A stretch of DNA of 64,000 bases from assembly GCF_013375555.1 (NCBI RefSeq), contig NZ_JABXWB010000005.1:124001-188000 (forward strand), given 5' to 3'. The position numbers were made by a program, and so were the translations under genes. The stretch comes from Sphingobium sp. EM0848 (GTDB taxonomy: Bacteria; Pseudomonadota; Alphaproteobacteria; Sphingomonadales; Sphingomonadaceae). Of the stretch, positions 1 through 8,134 are shown one piece after another. The notes under the pieces are model-generated. The model was not told the origin of the DNA. It saw nothing but the letters and a program-made list of their open reading frames with translations, and made no database searches. Numbering within the stretch: position 1 is the stretch's first letter; each line of letters begins with the position of its first letter.

Positions 1-79
1 CCGCCGCAGGCTAACGGACACGGGGATGGGCTAGCAAGCCATGGCGCACGCCGACATCATTCCGTCAGCAACTCGGCCA

Positions 80-103
80 TTCGACCGTCAGCGATCGGTC
101 GAA
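80..103. promoter_or_regulatory. Palindrome upstream of the Rieske oxygenase gene
   Basis: A perfect inverted repeat has 8-base arms TTCGACCG and CGGTCGAA separated by 8 bases. It ends 17 bases before the oxygenase ATG and just before the likely ribosome site AAGGAC. Its place suggests an operator or a 5' leader hairpin. The AraC-type regulator encoded nearby is a candidate ligand, but AraC proteins usually bind direct repeats, so an unlinked regulator is equally possible. Confidence 0.5.
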
Positions 104-120
104 CCTATAAGGACAGCAGT

Positions 121-1314
121 ATGAACGATCCGCACCGATGGTTGAATGAGCATCCCGAACTCGGCTCGGGACCGATCCCGATCGAGCCCTATATCGCACC
201 GGACTGGTATGAACGGGAGCGCGAGAAGATCTTCAAGAAGGTATGGCTCTGCGTAGGCCGGATGGACGAAATACCGAAGAAGGGTGACTATAAGGTCAAG
301 CGCCTTGCTGCGGCAGACACGTCGATCATCCTGATGCGAGGCAAGGATGATGTTGTGCGCGCCCATCACAATATTTGCGCGCATCGCGGCAATACTGTCG
401 TCACCGAAACCGGACCGGAAACTTTCGGTCGTAGCAAGGCGGCAATCGTCACCTGCCGTTTCCACGGATGGGTCTATGGCGCGGACGGTGCCCTGAAGCA
501 TGTTCCCAGTGAAGAGCGCTTCTATCAGTGCTTCGACAAGAAGCAGAACGGCCTGTCCCCGATCCATGTCGATTTCTGGGAAGGTTTCATCTTCGTCAAT
601 CTGGCGGAAACTCCCGACAACAGCCTGGCCGAGTTTCTGGGTGACTATGCCGGACATTTTGCTGGCTTCCCCTTTGCAGAACTCAGCTATCAGTTCACTT
701 ATCATACCGAGCTGGAATGCAACTGGAAGGTTGCGCACGACGCCTTTGCAGAAGCCTATCATGTCGACACCATCCACGCCGGCTCCTTCCCCAACACTTT
801 CTCCACCGGCCTTCAGAATGTGAAGCTGATGGGACCGCACCGGACCTGCGCTGTGTGCCTGACGCTGGGCGCGACGCCCACGCCCGTTGCCGGCATCGCC
901 AATTCGATCGCGGGCGCTTCGCTCGTCACGCAGCGCGCCGAAACGATGCTGCCGCCATCGATCAACCCCGACAAGCGGGACGATTTCGCGTTCGAACTGA
1001 GCGTGCTGTTCCCCAACACGCTCATCCACGTATCGGAAGGCATCTGGTTCACCCACCAGTTCTGGCCGATCGCCCATAACCGGACGCTCTGGGAAGGGCG
1101 CTATTATGTCCGTCCGCCCAAGACCAACGCCGAACGATGGGCGACGGAACACGCCATGACGCTTCAGCGCAACGCCTGGCTGGAGGACACGGCCACCATG
1201 GAGGACACGCAGCGGGCGATGCAGTCGCGCGCCAAGAAGGTGCAGAATTTGCAGGATGACGAAATCCTCATCCGCCACAGCACCGCCGTCGTCGATGAAT
1301 ATGTCAACGCCTGA
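121..1314 (+). CDS. Rieske ring-hydroxylating oxygenase, large (alpha) subunit
   Basis: This 397-residue protein is a terminal oxygenase of the Rieske non-heme iron family. The Rieske [2Fe-2S] site is visible as CAHRG (Cys86, His88) and CRFHG (Cys112, His115). The mononuclear iron site is in the C-terminal START-like domain as EAYHVDTIH (His214, His219), with the bridging aspartate at about Asp207 and a probable third ligand in the EDTATMED stretch near the C terminus. The length is slightly short of classical naphthalene-dioxygenase alpha subunits. It begins a cluster that also supplies an NTF2-fold subunit, a ferredoxin and a reductase, so it should hydroxylate or demethylate an aromatic or terpenoid substrate. 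The substrate cannot be read from the sequence. The start has an AAGGAC ribosome site. Confidence 0.93.
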   Translation: MNDPHRWLNEHPELGSGPIPIEPYIAPDWYEREREKIFKKVWLCVGRMDEIPKKGDYKVKRLAAADTSIILMRGKDDVVRAHHNICAHRGNTVVTETGPETFGRSKAAIVTCRFHGWVYGADGALKHVPSEERFYQCFDKKQNGLSPIHVDFWEGFIFVNLAETPDNSLAEFLGDYAGHFAGFPFAELSYQFTYHTELECNWKVAHDAFAEAYHVDTIHAGSFPNTFSTGLQNVKLMGPHRTCAVCLTLGATPTPVAGIANSIAGASLVTQRAETMLPPSINPDKRDDFAFELSVLFPNTLIHVSEGIWFTHQFWPIAHNRTLWEGRYYVRPPKTNAERWATEHAMTLQRNAWLEDTATMEDTQRAMQSRAKKVQNLQDDEILIRHSTAVVDEYVNA

Positions 1315-1327
1315 GGGAGACGCGAAC

Positions 1328-1699
1328 ATGACGCAAGCTGAACTGCCCGCCGGGTTCGAAGATCTTTCCACCCGCCTCGACTGGAACCTGCCGACGGCCG
1401 ACCAACGCCAGAAGAAGCGGCAAGCATCGTCCAGCGCGGAATTGCGCGCATTTTATGACCAGATGCTGGCCCGGCTTCCCGACGCGCTGGCGGAAGTCGA
1501 CCGATTCCCGCTTGGCGAACTGCCCGAAAGCCATCATGCCCTCTACAATCTCGCTTTGTCACTCGCTGAAGTCGCGCCGCATATCGAGCTTTATGCTGGC
1601 TCGCCGGGCGTGCCCTATGCCTTCGAGGAAGGGCGGTTCGTCGCCGTGCATGGTGGACAGGACACCTGCCGCGGGCTGAGTCCGATGTCCGTGGCCTGA
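1328..1699 (+). CDS. Protein of unknown function within the Rieske oxygenase operon
   Basis: This 123-residue soluble protein begins 13 bases after the oxygenase stop and ends one base before the next start, so it is part of the operon. The ATG at 1328 is preferred because it follows GGGAGA; an in-frame upstream codon would overlap the oxygenase heavily. The N-terminal half is charged and probably helical. The C-terminal half contains LGELPESHHALYNLALSLAE and ends with a glycine-rich tail that includes one cysteine. I do not recognise a named family. Its position between the alpha subunit and the NTF2-fold protein suggests an accessory subunit or assembly factor of the oxygenase, but that is inference only. 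Confidence 0.7.
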   Translation: MTQAELPAGFEDLSTRLDWNLPTADQRQKKRQASSSAELRAFYDQMLARLPDALAEVDRFPLGELPESHHALYNLALSLAEVAPHIELYAGSPGVPYAFEEGRFVAVHGGQDTCRGLSPMSVA

Positions 1700-1700
1700 C

Positions 1701-2195
1701 ATGAACGAAACGGTTCCCCTATCGGTTGAGGAACGATTGTTCCGGATCGAGGCGCGCAACGAGATTTCCGATCTCGTTGCGCGCTACGCCCACGGCGCCG
1801 ACCGCAAAAACCACCCTGCGATGATGCAGCCGCTCTTCCATGAGGAGGCCATCTGGTCGGCGGAAGGCTTTGCAACCTTTCACGGCGCTCCGGCGATCGC
1901 CGCCGGCCTGGCCGAGATTGCCGCCACGCAGGTGCTCTGGTCGATCCACTACATGATCGCGCCCTATATCGAGCTCGCAACAGACGCTCGGTCCGCGCGA
2001 TGCCGTTGGTATCTCTGGGAGTTGTCCACGATGGCCGAGGGCGGTGGGCAGGAAGATCGCTGGCTGGGCGGCTGGTACGACAGCATCGCAAGATATGAGG
2101 ATAATGTATGGAAATTTGCATCGGTGAAGCTGGATCTGCGTGTGCAGGGGGTGGCGACGCCGCCCTGGAGCCTCAGGAAGGCGTTCGATCAATGA
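1701..2195 (+). CDS. NTF2-like (SnoaL / ring-hydroxylating beta-type) protein
   Basis: The 164-residue protein has the SnoaL-like NTF2 fold pattern: an opening helix pair ending in EISDLVARYAHGADR, a mid-region FHGAPAIAAGLAE, and alternating strands such as RCRWYLWEL and WLGGWYDSIARYED. Proteins of this fold act as beta subunits of ring-hydroxylating oxygenases or as small isomerases and dehydratases. Because it sits between the alpha subunit and the ferredoxin, a beta-like structural role is the best guess. The start lies one base after the stop of the preceding gene, and its own TGA overlaps the ATG of the ferredoxin gene, implying translational coupling. Confidence 0.8.
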   Translation: MNETVPLSVEERLFRIEARNEISDLVARYAHGADRKNHPAMMQPLFHEEAIWSAEGFATFHGAPAIAAGLAEIAATQVLWSIHYMIAPYIELATDARSARCRWYLWELSTMAEGGGQEDRWLGGWYDSIARYEDNVWKFASVKLDLRVQGVATPPWSLRKAFDQ

Positions 2196-2494
2196 TCCGG
2201 TTGTGCGCGGTCGATGAACTGAACGAAGACGAGATCCTGCGGGCCGAACTGGACAACGGACACGGGATCGCGGTCTATCTGCTCGATGGCGAGATTTTCG
2301 CCACCGACGATCTGTGCACCCATGGCGAGGCATCGCTGGCGGAAGGGGAGATAGAGGACGGGAAGATCGTGTGCCCCTACCATCTGGGCAGCTTCGACAT
2401 CCGTACCGGCGCGCCCTGCGCAGCGCCCTGTTCGATCGCGCTCAAGACCTACGCCGTCGAGATCGTCGACGGTGCGGTTCATATCGCGCTGTGA
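2192..2494 (+). CDS. Rieske [2Fe-2S] ferredoxin
   Basis: A 100-residue electron-transfer protein. Cluster-binding motifs are CTHGEASLAEG (Cys and His) and CPYHLGSFD (Cys and His), spaced as in biphenyl and naphthalene dioxygenase ferredoxins. The ATG at 2192 is chosen because it overlaps the preceding TGA as ATGA and gives the normal family length; an upstream in-frame codon at 2108 would add 28 unrelated residues. It should carry electrons from the reductase at 3887-5137 to the oxygenase at 121-1314. Confidence 0.92.
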   Translation: MIRLCAVDELNEDEILRAELDNGHGIAVYLLDGEIFATDDLCTHGEASLAEGEIEDGKIVCPYHLGSFDIRTGAPCAAPCSIALKTYAVEIVDGAVHIAL

Positions 2495-2501
2495 CAGGCT
2501 T

Positions 2502-3530
2502 TCAGCCCTTCAGCTGCCTCAAAGTGGCTGAAGGGCGCTCGCCGAAGCGGTCGGCATAATCACGCGCAAATTTGCTCAGATGGCTGAAGCCGCAGGCGAG
2601 TGCGACATCCGTGACATTATGCCCTTCCTCAACGCCCTCCAGCAGCATCTTGCGGGCGAGCTCAAGACGGACATTCTTGAGATAGCCCATCGGCGTCACA
2701 CCCCGGAAGCGCCGGAAGCCTGCGTGAAGCGAACGCGCGCTGATACCGGAAACCTCGATCATCTCGTCGAGCGAAATCGGTTCGCACGCATGACCGCGGA
2801 TATATTCCTCCACGCGCCGGACATAATAGGGCGCAGGACCGGAAGGTGCGGCGTCAAACAGATCGGAATGATTGTGCGGCACGGCTGCCAGCAAAAGCCG
2901 CTTCAGTGTGTCTTCCACAGATCCGCTTGCCCGCGGATGGGTGTAGCCCGCAATTCCGTAGTCAATATCGTCACAGATCGTGCGGACGAGGTGGGCGAAT
3001 GCCTGCGCTGCGCCGACCAGCGGTACGGGCCGCGTCGAAAACACCAGCTCTTCAGGATTGCCCCCCAGTTCCTGCGTCAATATGCGCTCAAGATCGGCTT
3101 TCGGGATTTTGATGGTGAAATGCTTGTAGCCTGCCTCGAATGTCTGGCTGAAATGGGCATTGGGAGCGAGCACGCACATCTGGCCCGGCGCCAGGCTGAA
3201 GCTGTCATGATCATGCCTGATGAATGACGTTCCGTTTAACGAGAATTGCACAAGGTAATTCTGTCCCATTTGGGGCACGTCGATGGAAATATGGCCAAAC
3301 GGGTTGCCGTAATCCTGCGCGTTGAACGTCAGGGCCCTAAGCTGCGCCTGGTTATGGCGAAAGTCGATGGGAGGGCTGCCGCCCCGAACGGCCAGCCGGT
3401 GCGGGCAAAACATCCGGCTCATATGCGCTTCGACTTCGCCAGCGTCGGTGCTGCTGAACCTGTTCCATTGGATCAGGGGAAGAGCTTCCCCGCTCCAGAA
3501 ACGGCTGGGCGCGGGAATATCCGTCAGCAT
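2502..3530 (-). CDS. AraC-family transcriptional regulator
   Basis: The 342-residue protein has an N-terminal AraC-binding-like region (about residues 50-200) and a C-terminal double helix-turn-helix (about residues 235-340) with the usual features: EPISLDEMIEVSGISARSLH for the first and VTDVALACGFSHLSKFARDY for the second, then GERPSATLRQLKG. It lies between the ferredoxin and reductase genes on the opposite strand, ending 7 bases from the ferredoxin stop. It probably activates the oxygenase cluster in response to an aromatic ligand, as related AraC regulators of degradation operons do. The ligand is unknown. Confidence 0.9.
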   Translation of the reverse strand: MLTDIPAPSRFWSGEALPLIQWNRFSSTDAGEVEAHMSRMFCPHRLAVRGGSPPIDFRHNQAQLRALTFNAQDYGNPFGHISIDVPQMGQNYLVQFSLNGTSFIRHDHDSFSLAPGQMCVLAPNAHFSQTFEAGYKHFTIKIPKADLERILTQELGGNPEELVFSTRPVPLVGAAQAFAHLVRTICDDIDYGIAGYTHPRASGSVEDTLKRLLLAAVPHNHSDLFDAAPSGPAPYYVRRVEEYIRGHACEPISLDEMIEVSGISARSLHAGFRRFRGVTPMGYLKNVRLELARKMLLEGVEEGHNVTDVALACGFSHLSKFARDYADRFGERPSATLRQLKG

Positions 3531-3886
3531 GCCGGTTTCCGGCGATCATCTGTGCTGGCGGGGTTTATGGGAGGTAGGACCGAAACTGAAACATGCGCCA
3601 TTGGGCACGCTCTGTCGTGCCTGTTCAAAGCCATCGCTGTCATGCAACAGATCATGTCGCTATCTCCTCGTGCCTTTCGCAAGGACGCTCTCTTTTTCTG
3701 CCTTGGTCAAGCGGTGGCTTGAAGAATGTCGCATATGCGGGGCAAGGATTGCGAAAACGGGATAGTGGCCGCGAAATTTTAAGCCCAGATTCAATGCCAG
3801 CACGTCGAAATGGCGAAACCTGCCTCGGGTAGCTGACCAGTGCCGCAAGCCGGCTGGCCGCGCCGACAGGATCTGGGAGAATCGAA
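3531..3886. other. Intergenic region between the divergent regulator and reductase genes
   Basis: This 356-base stretch lies between the AraC start and the reductase start, so it must contain the promoters for both. I see no coding sequence that resembles a known protein. The last bases contain GGGAGA, the ribosome site for the TTG start at 3887. No clear long palindrome was found. Confidence 0.5.
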
Positions 3887-5137
3887 TTGAACGAACGAAT
3901 CGCTGCGGACGTCCTTGTGATCGGTGGTGGCCATGCGGGTGCCCATCTGGCCATTTCGCTCCGGCAGAAGGACTTTTCGGGAACGATCACAATCGTGAGC
4001 GATGAGCCCACATTGCCTTATGACCGGCCCCCTTTGTCCAAAGCTTATTTGATCGGCAACATGCAGATCGACCGGCTTTTGCTGCGCGACAATGCATATT
4101 GGACGGAGCAGCAGGTGCATTTCGAACTGGGTTGCCGTGTCAGCGTACTGGATACGGAGCATAAGCAGGTCGAACTGGAGGATGGCCGGGCCATCGCTTT
4201 CCAGTGGTGCGTTCTCGCTACCGGGGGCAAGGTCCGGAGCCTCGTCTGTCCAGGATCGAAGCTTGGCGGCATTCACTATCTCCGCACCGTGGCCGACGTG
4301 GACGCGATCCGCCTCGGGCTGGAAAGTGGCGGCCGGGTGGGGATCATCGGGGCTGGCTATGTGGGGCTGGAAGTTGCCGCTGCGGCCCGTGAAATGGGCC
4401 ATGAAGTGGCAGTTATCGAGGCGCAGGACAGGGTCCTCCAGCGGGTGACTTCGCCCATCGTCTCCGACTTTTTTGAGCGCCAGCATCGGGCGCGCGGGGT
4501 GGTGTTGCACCTTGGGCAGCAGGTGGCCGGTTTTGTCGGCGAAGGGCGCGTGTCAGCCGTCCGGCTTGCCTCGGGTCAGGACATCCCGGTCGATATCGCG
4601 ATCGTGGGGATCGGCATCGATGCCGAGACGACGCTTGCTGAAAAGGCGGGTATCGCCTGCGACGGCGGCGTGCTGGTGGACGAATATTGCCGCACGTCGG
4701 CCGAGGCTGTTCTGGCCATCGGAGATTGCGCCCGGCATCCGAACGATTTCGCAGGCGGACTGTGGCGGCTCGAGTCCGTACAGCACGCAATGGACTCCGC
4801 GGCGATCGCGGCGGACGCCATCATGGACACGCCGACAGAATATAGAGCGCTGCCGACATTCTGGTCCGATCAGTTCGACCTGAAGCTGCAATCGGCCGGC
4901 CTGAACAAGGATGCCGACGAAATCATCGTCCGGGGTGACAGTCAGGACGGTCCATTTGCCGCCATATATCTGAAGGAAGGCCGCATCATTTCGATAGATG
5001 CGATCAACAGCCCCAAGGATTTCATGGGCGCGCGTTCGCTGATCATCAAGGGCGCCATGCCGGATCGGACGCAGCTTGCAGACATTTCCATCTCTCTGAA
5101 GAAGGTCGATTGTCGCGAAGCGCTTCGCGCGACGTGA
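3887..5137 (+). CDS. FAD/NAD(P)-dependent ferredoxin reductase
   Basis: A 416-residue reductase of the putidaredoxin/rhodocoxin reductase type. The FAD-binding Rossmann motif is GGGHAG near residue 14. The pyridine-nucleotide motif is GIIGAGYVGLEVA near residue 150. The second FAD site is AIGDCARHPN, and a C-terminal reductase domain begins near WSDQFDLKLQ. It passes electrons from NAD(P)H to the Rieske ferredoxin. The best start is TTG at 3887, with GGGAGA six bases upstream; no ATG fits the conserved N terminus. It completes the three-component oxygenase system although it is separated from the other parts by the AraC gene. Confidence 0.92.
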   Translation: MNERIAADVLVIGGGHAGAHLAISLRQKDFSGTITIVSDEPTLPYDRPPLSKAYLIGNMQIDRLLLRDNAYWTEQQVHFELGCRVSVLDTEHKQVELEDGRAIAFQWCVLATGGKVRSLVCPGSKLGGIHYLRTVADVDAIRLGLESGGRVGIIGAGYVGLEVAAAAREMGHEVAVIEAQDRVLQRVTSPIVSDFFERQHRARGVVLHLGQQVAGFVGEGRVSAVRLASGQDIPVDIAIVGIGIDAETTLAEKAGIACDGGVLVDEYCRTSAEAVLAIGDCARHPNDFAGGLWRLESVQHAMDSAAIAADAIMDTPTEYRALPTFWSDQFDLKLQSAGLNKDADEIIVRGDSQDGPFAAIYLKEGRIISIDAINSPKDFMGARSLIIKGAMPDRTQLADISISLKKVDCREALRAT

Positions 5138-5147
5138 CGCCGAACAT

Positions 5148-5242
5148 GCCGAAACCAGCTCACGCTTCTGCTGGTCGGTCCATACCCGCCGCCGTTCTGG
5201 CCCCGAAATTACTGTGATCTGGCTCATCGCGCCGTCCCTCAC
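5148..5242 (-). pseudogene. IS66-family OrfA N-terminal fragment
   Basis: The minus strand reads MSQITVISGPERRR followed by VWTDQQKRELVSAC, the typical N terminus of the small helix-turn-helix protein of IS66 elements. After about 30 codons the similarity stops, as the sequence runs into the end of the reductase gene. A second, diverged copy of the same N terminus is present at 43858-43915. It is a relic without function. Confidence 0.7.
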
Positions 5243-5259
5243 CGGAGCGATACCCTTCG

Positions 5260-5604
5260 CGCGGGCTTATTTCGTTGAAAGTGATCTGGACGGCCGCCCT
5301 TACAGCCATGATGAACGGGCGTTGGCCTATGCCCGGGCCAAGGGCGAAGTGGACGCGCGTCCATGTCGGAACCGACCAGTGCAGCCACCCTTATCAGGCC
5401 GCGCGTCTGAATATCTCGGCGATGAGCTTCGGCGCGCTCGGCGCCAATGCGATCGAGGCGCTGAACCTGGTGCGAAGATCGGCAATTTCTTTCATGACAC
5501 CGGCGAAGGCGGGTTGCTTCGTTGCACCCGCTTGGGCGGCCGCCCCTTGCCACTCCATTTTTTGGGTGACAACGGCCCTTCACCTGGCCGCCATGCGCCG
5601 CGCG
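5260..5604 (+). pseudogene. FMN-binding glutamate synthase-like fragment, frameshifted
   Basis: Pieces of a glutamate-synthase large-subunit-like protein occur in two reading frames. GRPYSHDERALAYARAKGE (about 5290-5346) is in one frame. ARLNISAMSFGALGANAIEA (about 5400-5460) is in a second. GAKIGNFFHDTGEGG (about 5469-5515) is back in the first. In intact members these motifs occur in this order in one chain, so at least two frameshifts and terminal deletions are implied. The 3' boundary merges into a pcaD fragment. Confidence 0.65.
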
Positions 5605-5793
5605 GTGGCGTTTGTCGATCTTCCCACTCTAATCATTGGAGGCACGCTCGACCCTACAACGCCACCCTCACATAGTGAAGCGCTCGCCAAGGCAATAACT
5701 GGGGCGGAACTCGTTATGCTCGACGCCGCTCATCTATCGAACGTCGAGCAGGCAGACGCATTCACTGAAGCCGTGACGGATTTCCTCGCATGA
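5605..5793 (+). pseudogene. pcaD: 3-oxoadipate enol-lactonase C-terminal fragment
   Basis: The last 63 residues of this open frame match the end of alpha/beta-hydrolase PcaD proteins: LPTLIIGGTLDPTTPP, then GAELVMLDAAHLSNVEQ, where the histidine of AAHLSN is the catalytic histidine, then AFTEAVTDFLA and a normal stop. The nucleophile part is absent. The fragment is fused in frame to glutamate-synthase debris, which points to deletion joining two unrelated genes. PcaD belongs to the beta-ketoadipate pathway, so a ring-cleavage cluster may once have been adjacent. Confidence 0.7.
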
Positions 5794-5864
5794 TAGGCCC
5801 TCTGGATGTGCGCGCGCTCGTAGTAGGCGGCCAGGCCTTCACCATCCCGGACGTCGCCGACCGA

Positions 5865-6620
5865 TCAGTTGGGAAAGACGGATTGGATTGTCGTGAAAAG
5901 ATCGTCGACCGTCCGCTCGGGCGATGGATATGCTCGCTTGCTGTGCGTCAATCCGAGCTCGAGAAGGGTCTCGCAGGTCTTGTAGGCCGCCACGCCCGGG
6001 TTCACCACCGGGACGGGTAGCGCCTGCGCAAGATAAGCGTGGGATTGGTACATCGTCGTTGAACCGAGAATGATGACGTCTGCACCGTCATCCTCGATCG
6101 CGCGCTTCGCCTGCTCCTCGAGGCACCCGAAGACCAGCTCTTCCTTTCCCGATAGCAATTCCTGTGTATCCGGGCGCACGTCGATGTGGCGGATCGAGGC
6201 GACCCGATCGCTGAGATCATAGCGTTTTACCAAATCGGTCGACATGACCTTCCACGGCTCCCACATCGTCACGATCGAGAAACGCTTCCCGAGTTGTGTC
6301 GCCAGCGCGAAGGCAGACTGCGCCGCGCCGACCACGGGGATCGAGAGCCTCGACCTGAGAGCGGACAGGCCGGAGTCGCTCATGGAAAAGCTGCAGACGA
6401 CGTCGCACCCATCCGCTTCCGCGCTCACGCCCGCGTCGAGAACGAAGCTGTCCGCCAGCGCCAACTCGTATGGGCTGTCGAGCAATGATGCGCCGCTGCG
6501 GGTACCACGGAATTCAATCTCCGTCCCGTCTCGGCGGAGGGTCGACGGAATCTGATCGGCAAACAGCGACAGAGCTAAGCCAGGGACCGGAACAGGCAGG
6601 ATCATGCGGATGCGGGCCAT
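5865..6620 (-). CDS. Asp/Glu/hydantoin racemase-fold protein with both usual cysteines replaced
   Basis: A 251-residue protein of the Asp/Glu/hydantoin racemase superfamily, recognisable by the two-lobed repeat: DVVCSFSMSDSGLSALR with IPVVGAAQSAF, and GADVIILGSTTMYQSHAYLA with PVPVVNPGVAAYK. In hydantoin and aspartate racemases the two catalytic residues are cysteines (in contexts like ACFGDPGL and LGCAGM). Here the equivalent positions appear to be serines (FSMSDSGL and LGSTTM). It may therefore be a decarboxylase, isomerase or hydrolase-like member rather than a thiol racemase. It lies 47 bases downstream of the flavin monooxygenase gene on the same strand and is probably co-transcribed with it. 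Confidence 0.8.
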   Translation of the reverse strand: MARIRMILPVPVPGLALSLFADQIPSTLRRDGTEIEFRGTRSGASLLDSPYELALADSFVLDAGVSAEADGCDVVCSFSMSDSGLSALRSRLSIPVVGAAQSAFALATQLGKRFSIVTMWEPWKVMSTDLVKRYDLSDRVASIRHIDVRPDTQELLSGKEELVFGCLEEQAKRAIEDDGADVIILGSTTMYQSHAYLAQALPVPVVNPGVAAYKTCETLLELGLTHSKRAYPSPERTVDDLFTTIQSVFPN

Positions 6621-6667
6621 GGCGTGAACTCTCAGCTTGATTGGGATGACGGTAGGACGGTCGAGGA

Positions 6668-7819
6668 TCAGCGCGCGGTAGCCAGCCGGACTACATTGTC
6701 GTCCTGGTCGTTCGCCTGTCGCACGCCCCGCGCCTCCAGAATGGGAAGCACCTCGTCGCGGAAGTAAGGGAATTCCTTGACGTAATCGACGAACGAAAGC
6801 GTCGTACCCCTGAAACCGGCATCCTGGATCGCGCAGATCCCGTCGGCGACTTCTTCAGGTGTGCCCGTCAAAGGATAGCCGCCATGCCCACAAGCAAACC
6901 TGTCACGGATAAGGGTGAGCAGTTCGTGCGGGAACGATTGGGCATGCGCGAACTGAAGCTCGATCACCCGATTGAGCGTCTCGGTGTCACGATTCTCGAA
7001 GCCGAAATACTGAACATAGTCTTCGGCCTCCTTCCTGGTCGGCCGGCAGACGACATGGGCGAATGTCATCACATCGACTTCACGTCCGCGGTCGGCCGCG
7101 AGCGCTTTGAGCTCGGCTGTTTCTTTGACCGAGCGCTTCAGGTCGATGGCAGGCGTGAACAGGAAGTCTGCGTTCTTGGTTGCGAACTCGCGGCCGATCG
7201 CCGATCCGGCAGCATTGATGACCGGCGGAAGACCGTCAAAAGGCAGCGGGTCCGCGTGGACACCCTTCAGCTTGAAGAACTCGCCGTCGAAATCGAAGCG
7301 ATCCTTCGAGGTCCACAGGCGGCGGACGATCTCGAACCATTCATCGGCGTAGCGATACCGCGTCTCATGGTCTTCAGGGAGATCGAAGCCGAGAGCTTCC
7401 GTCTCCGGGGCGTTCCAACCCGCGACGATGTTGATGCCGGCGCGGCCATGCGCGATCTGGTCGATCGTCGCGATTTGCTTGGCGACGACAACCGGATTAT
7501 ACGCCATCGTATGGACGGTCGAGACGACACTGATCCGCTTGGTCGCCGCAAGGAGCCCGGCTGCCCATGTGAGCGTCTCCAGCACATGCCCTTGGAAATT
7601 GCTCGAGCCGGCGTTCGCGTAGGAGATCCAGCGGGCCACGGGCAGCATGAAGTCGATGCCGGCGGCGTCGAGCATCTGGCCGAGCTCGAGGTTATGATCC
7701 CAGCTCGCGTCCCAGCGCTCGGGCACGTTCGTGATCGACATTCCGCTGGAGCAGTTCGATGAGAACGTGCCGAGTTTGAAATGATTCTTCTTGCGCAGCC
7801 GATTGCCTGGGAACGTCAT
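6668..7819 (-). CDS. Luciferase-like flavin monooxygenase (RutA/NtaA-type)
   Basis: This is a TIM-barrel, FMNH2-dependent monooxygenase of the bacterial luciferase superfamily, 383 residues from ATG 7819. Motifs include WDHNLELGQMLDAAGIDF, STVHTMAYNPVVVAKQIAT, DQIAHGRAGINIVAGWNAPE and HETRYRYADEWFEIVRRLW, closest in pattern to pyrimidine monooxygenase RutA and nitrilotriacetate monooxygenase. ATG 7819 is preferred over a TTG 15 bases upstream because GAGAGGA lies just before it. These enzymes need a separate flavin reductase, and none is encoded nearby. With the racemase-fold gene downstream it suggests oxidation of a nitrogen- or sulfur-containing heterocycle, which is inference. Confidence 0.88.
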   Translation of the reverse strand: MTFPGNRLRKKNHFKLGTFSSNCSSGMSITNVPERWDASWDHNLELGQMLDAAGIDFMLPVARWISYANAGSSNFQGHVLETLTWAAGLLAATKRISVVSTVHTMAYNPVVVAKQIATIDQIAHGRAGINIVAGWNAPETEALGFDLPEDHETRYRYADEWFEIVRRLWTSKDRFDFDGEFFKLKGVHADPLPFDGLPPVINAAGSAIGREFATKNADFLFTPAIDLKRSVKETAELKALAADRGREVDVMTFAHVVCRPTRKEAEDYVQYFGFENRDTETLNRVIELQFAHAQSFPHELLTLIRDRFACGHGGYPLTGTPEEVADGICAIQDAGFRGTTLSFVDYVKEFPYFRDEVLPILEARGVRQANDQDDNVVRLATAR

Positions 7820-8134
7820 GGTCGATCCTCTCAATGGGATTAGCTTCTCGCGAGCCGTTCGATCCCTCTAATGACGGGGCCTGAGTTCCGCTCGTTACAT
7901 CGCTGTAGGCACGATGCCGCGACGATCCGCTATCCTCGCGGCGCTCCGGGTAGCCCGTCGGCGCAGCGAACGACTTGGATGGCGAGATGGCGGGAGATTG
8001 GAGGATCGTGAGCCCCGTTCGTGGGCCGTCAGGAGATTCGCCGCGGGTTCACGGCGAGCACGTTCAGGCTTTCGAGCGGAGCGTTTCCGAAGGGAGTTCG
8101 CCATAGACCTGCCGGTAAAGGCCACCGGCTCGAT

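Noticed and set aside
88..1371. A 427-codon minus-strand open frame opposite the Rieske oxygenase gene
   Set aside because: The plus strand has complete Rieske and iron-site motifs. The minus-strand product resembles no family.
5275..5793. A single 172-residue gene
   Set aside because: The N-terminal part is glutamate-synthase debris that changes frame, and the C-terminal part is the end of PcaD. It is a fusion of relics.
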